From Methylomonas sp. AM2-LC (GTDB lineage: Bacteria; Pseudomonadota; Gammaproteobacteria; Methylococcales; Methylomonadaceae): a DNA stretch of 64,000 nucleotides. The stretch is taken from positions 2,294,001 through 2,358,000 of the forward strand of contig NZ_CP157005.1 of assembly GCF_039904985.1 (NCBI RefSeq), read 5' to 3'. The position numbers and the translations under genes are program-made. This document shows positions 61,236-64,000 of this stretch, piece after piece (within the stretch, counting starts at the first letter, position 1; each line of letters begins with the position of its first letter). The notes beneath the pieces are model-generated. The model searched no databases. It was not told the origin of the DNA and worked only from the letters and a program-made list of their open reading frames with translations.

Positions 61236-61596
61236 GGGCATTGGGGTCAGGTCTTTCCATGACACATGCAAGTAATTTCATTTTACCGTTCGACCAACTG
61301 TTGAGCAATAACAACGTGGTAATGGTTAGTCATCAAACAATAAGCATGGCATATCCAGTTGAATCGCTCGCAAACATGACCAAATATTTCCAGCCAACAT
61401 AATCTATCGTCATCGTCTAAAAAAATATCATGGCGAGCATTTCCTCGCGAAGTGACAGGATACAAACCGCCCGCTAATTCAATTCTTAAAGGTCTTGCTA
61501 TATTGTTTAACCTTTCATATATATATTTATGTTATTCATTCTGTATATGCTGTACATTTATTTTAACATAAAAATGCGTCATTGAAAGACCTGACC
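61236..61596 (-). pseudogene. RAYT remnant F9, most complete copy, abutting intron copy 4
   Basis: Has the full N-terminal third of a RAYT: ELAGGLYPVTSRGNARHDIF, DDDDRLCWLEIFGHVCERFN and the HUH motif in CLMTNHYHVVIAQQLVER, then stop at 61283. The start codon is changed to ATA (61501-61499), and HVTS has become PVTS. The catalytic Tyr and the C-terminal two thirds found in full RAYTs are missing. Both inverted-repeat ends are present. Confidence 0.82.
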
Positions 61597-63506
61597 GTAC
61601 GCAGTAACAACTGCAAATCTAGCGGGTTAAAGTCCCGACCGTGGAATTGTCCGTACGCCACGGTAGCATGAGAAAGCGGCGTTGTGGCGACACGGGGTCG
61701 TAAGTTTTCAAATAGCAAAAGTGCAGGCCGAAACGAAAGTGAACCTATAAGTAGCCTCGTAAACGTAATCGAAGAAGCCGACCCTGTGGTCAGAAGGGGA
61801 AGGTCGTCGTACGAACACTTAAATAACGGAAATGGTGTTTGTGTTCTTCCGGGGTAGCAGGGTTGGCATGTACTAGAAGATTTGTAGTCCAGTGCTGGAG
61901 ACCTGTATTGAGGGATGGGGAGGCCATCGATCATTGGATATAAGGAAACGAAATTTCAATGGCTGAATACAGGAGTCGGAGGGGCTCATAGTACCGTTTG
62001 AAGCCAAAGGACAACATAACCTTGGCTGAGGGAAGGGGCTCTACTTTGTTCACGCAACCCAAGAATGGAGGATGAGGAGATTGCCATGTTGCTAGTCACT
62101 CCTACGAAAATCAGGACATTACAGAGGAAGCTATATACCAAGGCCAAGCAAGAACCAGCCTATCGTTTTTACGCGCTTTACGACAAGATATACCGGGAAG
62201 ATGTCCTCTATCACGCCTGGTGTCTGGTTAGAGCTAATAAGGGAAGTCCCGGCGTTGACGGGATAAGCTTTGAAGCCATAGAGCATGTAATTGGGTTAGA
62301 TAAGTTTTTGTTGGAACTTGTCCATGATCTGAAAGAAAAGACCTACCGAGCCCAGCCAGTCCGGCGCGTTATGATTCCTAAAGCGGATGGTAGTTTAAGA
62401 CCGCTGGGGATTCCGACGATACGTGACCGGGTGGCGCAAATGGCGGTTAAACTTGTCATTGAGCCCATATTCGAAGCAGACTTCTGTCCGAATTCGTATG
62501 GATTCAGACCAAAGAAATCGGCGCATGATGCGGTGGATGACATTGCCAATGCGCTATGGGCGGGTTATACACAAGTCATAGATGCTGATTTGACGAAATA
62601 TTTCGACAGCATACCGCATGCAAAGCTGATGGCAGTGGTTGCAGAACGCATTGTTGATGGTGAGATTCTCGCACTGATCAAGCAATGGCTGAAAGCCCCC
62701 GTGATTGGTAATGATGAAAACGGTAAGAGGAAGGTGTTGGGTGGTGGAAAAGCCAATCGTAAAGGAACGCCGCAAGGTGGTGTAATCTCCCCGCTATTGG
62801 CAAACTGCTACCTACATATTCTTGACCGGATATGGCAACGACATCAGCTCAAAGGCAAATTAAAAGCGCAGTTGGTGAGATATGCCGATGACTTTGTTGT
62901 GTTGTGTAGAAAGGATGTTGAAACACCCATGTTGGTTGTAAAGCAAGTGCTGGAAAGATTAGGTCTTACCCTGAACGAATCCAAAACGCACATTGTTGAC
63001 GCTACCCAATCAAGCTTCAATTTCTTGGGATTTTCAATCAGAATGAGCCAAGGAAGGCGAACAGGCAAGCCATACCCGCATGTCTGCCCATCAGCTAAAT
63101 CTGCGAAGAAGATCAAGGACAAGCTGACACAGATGACGGGGCGAAATCAAACCACCCTGCCACTAGAAATTATGATCAGAAATATTAATCTAAGCCTCAG
63201 AGGTTGGACAAACTATTTCCATTATCAAAACTCTAGTCAGGTATTTGAGAAAGTTAAGGTACACGCAGAGCAACGCCTGCGTAAACACTTGATGAAACGC
63301 CATAAGATAAAAGATCGAAAGATTGGCGAAGGTCGATTTCCTAGCGTAGATTTATACAAACGCTATGGTTTATTTAAGGTTCCAGGGAAAGCTGGCTGGC
63401 GATCAGTGCATGCCTGAGTACGAAGAGCATCGGAAAGCCGTGTGCGGGAAAACTGCAAGCACGGTTTGATGAGGAGGGGTAGGCGCAAGCCTGCTCCTTA
63501 CTCTAC
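61597..63506 (+). mobile_element. group II intron, copy 4 (1910 bp)
   Basis: Same length and orientation as the others. The 5' exon reads ATGCGTCATTGAAAGACC (GTTATTG in the other copies). The 3' flank is CCGTTGTGACCCCGTTGTG followed by a GT-rich stretch, then the EAL-gene flank. Confidence 0.88.
62086..63417 (+). CDS. group II intron reverse transcriptase/maturase, copy 4
   Basis: 443 residues with the same sequence as copies 1-3, YADD intact. Inserted beside the least deleted RAYT remnant (F9), which may be the oldest or founding arrangement in this array. Confidence 0.93.
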   Translation: MLLVTPTKIRTLQRKLYTKAKQEPAYRFYALYDKIYREDVLYHAWCLVRANKGSPGVDGISFEAIEHVIGLDKFLLELVHDLKEKTYRAQPVRRVMIPKADGSLRPLGIPTIRDRVAQMAVKLVIEPIFEADFCPNSYGFRPKKSAHDAVDDIANALWAGYTQVIDADLTKYFDSIPHAKLMAVVAERIVDGEILALIKQWLKAPVIGNDENGKRKVLGGGKANRKGTPQGGVISPLLANCYLHILDRIWQRHQLKGKLKAQLVRYADDFVVLCRKDVETPMLVVKQVLERLGLTLNESKTHIVDATQSSFNFLGFSIRMSQGRRTGKPYPHVCPSAKSAKKIKDKLTQMTGRNQTTLPLEIMIRNINLSLRGWTNYFHYQNSSQVFEKVKVHAEQRLRKHLMKRHKIKDRKIGEGRFPSVDLYKRYGLFKVPGKAGWRSVHA

Positions 63507-63537
63507 CCGTTGTGACCCCGTTGTGTGTGTTAGTGTG

Positions 63538-64000
63538 TGTTAGCAACTCCGTCCTTAAATAACATCATAACCGCAAAGTTTCTCAAACTCATTTAACGGT
63601 ATAGGTTTACTGAGTAAATAGCCCTGATAGCTGGGGCAATGGTGAATAGTCAGAAACTGTCTTTGTTCCTCTGTTTCAACGCCTTCGGCAATCACATTTA
63701 AACCTAAACTTCTGGCCAGGGTGATGATGGTTTGTACGACCACCGCGTCATTTGCATTGTCAGGCAGGTTGCGGATAAACGACTGATCTATCTTTAGTTG
63801 ATCCAGCGGTAAACGGCTCAGGTAAGAAAGAGACGAATAGCCGGTGCCGAAATCGTCCATGGAGAAACTAACGCCTAAAGCCCTGAGTTCATGCATTTTT
63901 TGTATGGTATCTTCAACATCGTCAAGCACCAGGCTTTCGGTTAATTCCAGTTTCAGCTGCTTAGCGGGCGCATCGCTAGTTTTGAGTGCCAAACACACTT
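63538..64000 (+). repeat. duplicated segment containing EAL gene 3' end, copy B
   Basis: Matches 53923-54385 base for base on reading. The left boundary lies inside the GT-rich stretch after intron copy 4. Confidence 0.85.
63555..64000 (-). CDS. GGDEF-EAL protein, 3' part, second copy (runs off right edge)
   Basis: Encodes the C-terminal half of the EAL domain (LKLELTESLVLDDVE, SMDDFGTGYSSLSYLSRLPL, KIDQSFIRNLPDN, VIAEGVETEEQ, ending LCGYDVI), identical to the end of the gene at 53940-55361. The 5' part lies beyond the window; this may be the intact parent gene. No true start is visible here. Confidence 0.85.
   Translation of the reverse strand, partial: VCLALKTSDAPAKQLKLELTESLVLDDVEDTIQKMHELRALGVSFSMDDFGTGYSSLSYLSRLPLDQLKIDQSFIRNLPDNANDAVVVQTIITLARSLGLNVIAEGVETEEQRQFLTIHHCPSYQGYLLSKPIPLNEFEKLCGYDVI

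Noticed and set aside
1..64000. tRNA or rRNA genes
   Set aside because: Read both strands for CCA-end cloverleaf patterns and rRNA signatures without finding any; a covariance-model scan would be needed to be certain.

Overview
The window looks like chromosome of a gammaproteobacterial methanotroph or methylotroph (Methylococcales-like). The main grounds are a beta-RFAP synthase gene (tetrahydromethanopterin synthesis, 46.8-47.8 kb), a gatCA/mreB/mreCD-mrdA-rodA core of gammaproteobacterial type, PEP-CTERM proteins and moderate GC. This assignment is inference; no rRNA or tRNA gene was seen.

Layout. 0-2.5 kb: gatA (cut by the left edge) and gatC, divergent from mreB. 2.7-18.1 kb: an accessory block that separates mreB from the rest of the elongasome genes. 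It holds a pyruvate-kinase-like protein without the usual C-terminal domain, a rhomboid protease, a flavin reductase, a soluble double-sensor protein ending in a CheW domain, a seven-gene minus-strand operon (TPR-like protein, receiver-like protein, MglA-type small GTPase, two roadblock-type proteins, Aer-type PAS protein, PhnD-like binding protein without signal peptide) and a membrane/TPR protein. 18.6-22.9 kb: mreC, mreD, mrdA and rodA, tightly overlapped; mreC appears to start at ATA. 23-30 kb: decayed gene fragments, sodB, an NlpE-like protein, an IS481 element, a higBA-type module whose antitoxin carries a metallopeptidase domain, and an IS1-type transposase gene. 30-33 kb: a pair of GTPases. 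33.5-37.8 kb: mltB and a SWIM-SNF2 helicase. 38-41.2 kb: HEPN/MNT and Phd/PIN pairs and a PEP-CTERM protein. 41.9-46.4 kb: a receiver-HATPase protein and a large hybrid histidine kinase. 46.8-51 kb: beta-RFAP synthase, soxZ, a DUF350 protein, a glutathionylspermidine-synthase-family protein and a membrane protein with a glycine-rich tail.

51.1-64 kb is a repeat-driven rearrangement zone: four 1910-bp, near-identical group II introns in the same orientation, each inserted beside a truncated RAYT (REP-associated HUH transposase) remnant, plus five further RAYT fragments. A 2486-bp block is duplicated, and a GGDEF-EAL gene is present twice: one copy cut at its 5' end by a RAYT fragment, the other running off the right edge. 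A Phd/PIN toxin-antitoxin pair lies between intron copies 3 and 4.

The best candidates for an undescribed system are (i) the GTPase/roadblock operon with its convergent CheW sensor protein, which together look like a soluble sensory and polarity pathway, and (ii) the RAYT remnant/group II intron partnership, where the intron lies inside the terminal inverted repeat of the RAYT unit and the composite units have spread and duplicated host genes. Short dispersed palindromic repeats of at least three families mark many of the intergenic gaps.
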